In this document: positions 63,931 to 64,000 of the stretch, one piece after another
How the letters are laid out: the number at the start of each line of letters is the position of its first letter
Position numbering within the stretch: position 1 is the first letter of the stretch
From: Agreia sp. PsM10
GTDB taxonomy: Bacteria > Actinomycetota > Actinomycetes > Actinomycetales > Microbacteriaceae
DNA length: 64,000 nucleotides
Assembly (NCBI RefSeq): GCF_030433855.1
Contig: NZ_JARUXC010000006.1
Coordinates: 186,001 to 250,000, forward strand
Reading direction: 5' to 3'
Translations under genes and position numbers: made by a program
The notes under the pieces: model-generated
Told to the model about the DNA's origin: nothing
What the model saw: the letters and a program-made list of their open reading frames with translations, nothing else
Database searches by the model: none

Positions 63931-64000
63931 CTGCAGCGCTGCGGCGCCATCCGGTCCCGGACGGGTCGCGCGGGGGCCAAGCTGTACTCATGACGACTTC

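Overview
The window is high-GC DNA (mostly about 65-70% G+C by eye) with GTG/TTG starts, GTGA/ATGA start-stop overlaps and a dispersed 22-25 bp hairpin repeat (core TTCCCTGAGCTTGTCGAAGG, translated PEPVEG). Gene content and style suggest an actinobacterium, most likely Microbacteriaceae. That placement is inference from style and families, not a database match.

Layout. (1) 1-1.5 kb: repeat and stem-loop, tRNA-Leu(CAG) with a terminator, and a membrane-anchored protein of unknown function. (2) 1.7-11.8 kb: a 2366-residue RHS/YD-repeat protein with a CRP/GlxR-type box in front, a catalytically degenerate amidase_3-like domain and a hydrophobic C-terminal tail. A run of small membrane proteins follows it. 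(3) 11.9-18.2 kb: housekeeping and regulatory genes: diguanylate cyclase, UDG-family protein, GrpB, a MocR/GNAT pair, DUF1801, an FMN reductase/HxlR pair with repeated operators, and CsbD. (4) 18.3-26.3 kb: a complete kdp potassium operon, from a 31-residue micro-ORF and kdpF through kdpA-B-C-D-E. (5) 26.8-34.9 kb: a surface-protein island holding an LPNTG protein, a sigma factor fused to an anti-sigma-like zinc motif, transmembrane segments and an outside domain, an LANTG protein, and a TetR regulator. (6) 35-38.4 kb: small housekeeping genes including nadE.

(7) 38.4-55.4 kb: an L-fucose utilisation locus. A CUT1 ABC importer, two apparently cytoplasmic GH29 alpha-L-fucosidases and a GH38 alpha-mannosidase would take in and trim fucosylated glycans. 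Mutarotase, aldo/keto reductase, lactonase, L-fuconate dehydratase, SDR dehydrogenase and FAH-type hydrolase then make up the whole non-phosphorylating route to pyruvate plus lactate. Two FCD-type GntR regulators sit in the locus. CCTATAGG palindromes mark the importer and fucosidase promoters. (8) 55.5-64 kb: a SHOCT protein, a cluster of dispersed repeats, a MocR regulator and a DMT exporter whose start codons overlap head to head, an EEP-family protein, a HAD phosphatase, an ArsB-like transporter and a YezG-like/RDD fusion. The window ends in a promoter region carrying the same 11-bp-spaced direct repeat as the kdp promoter.

The best candidates for undescribed biology are the RHS protein with its dead amidase domain and membrane cassette, the one-piece sigma/anti-sigma/sensor beside sortase substrates, and the YezG-like/RDD fusion.
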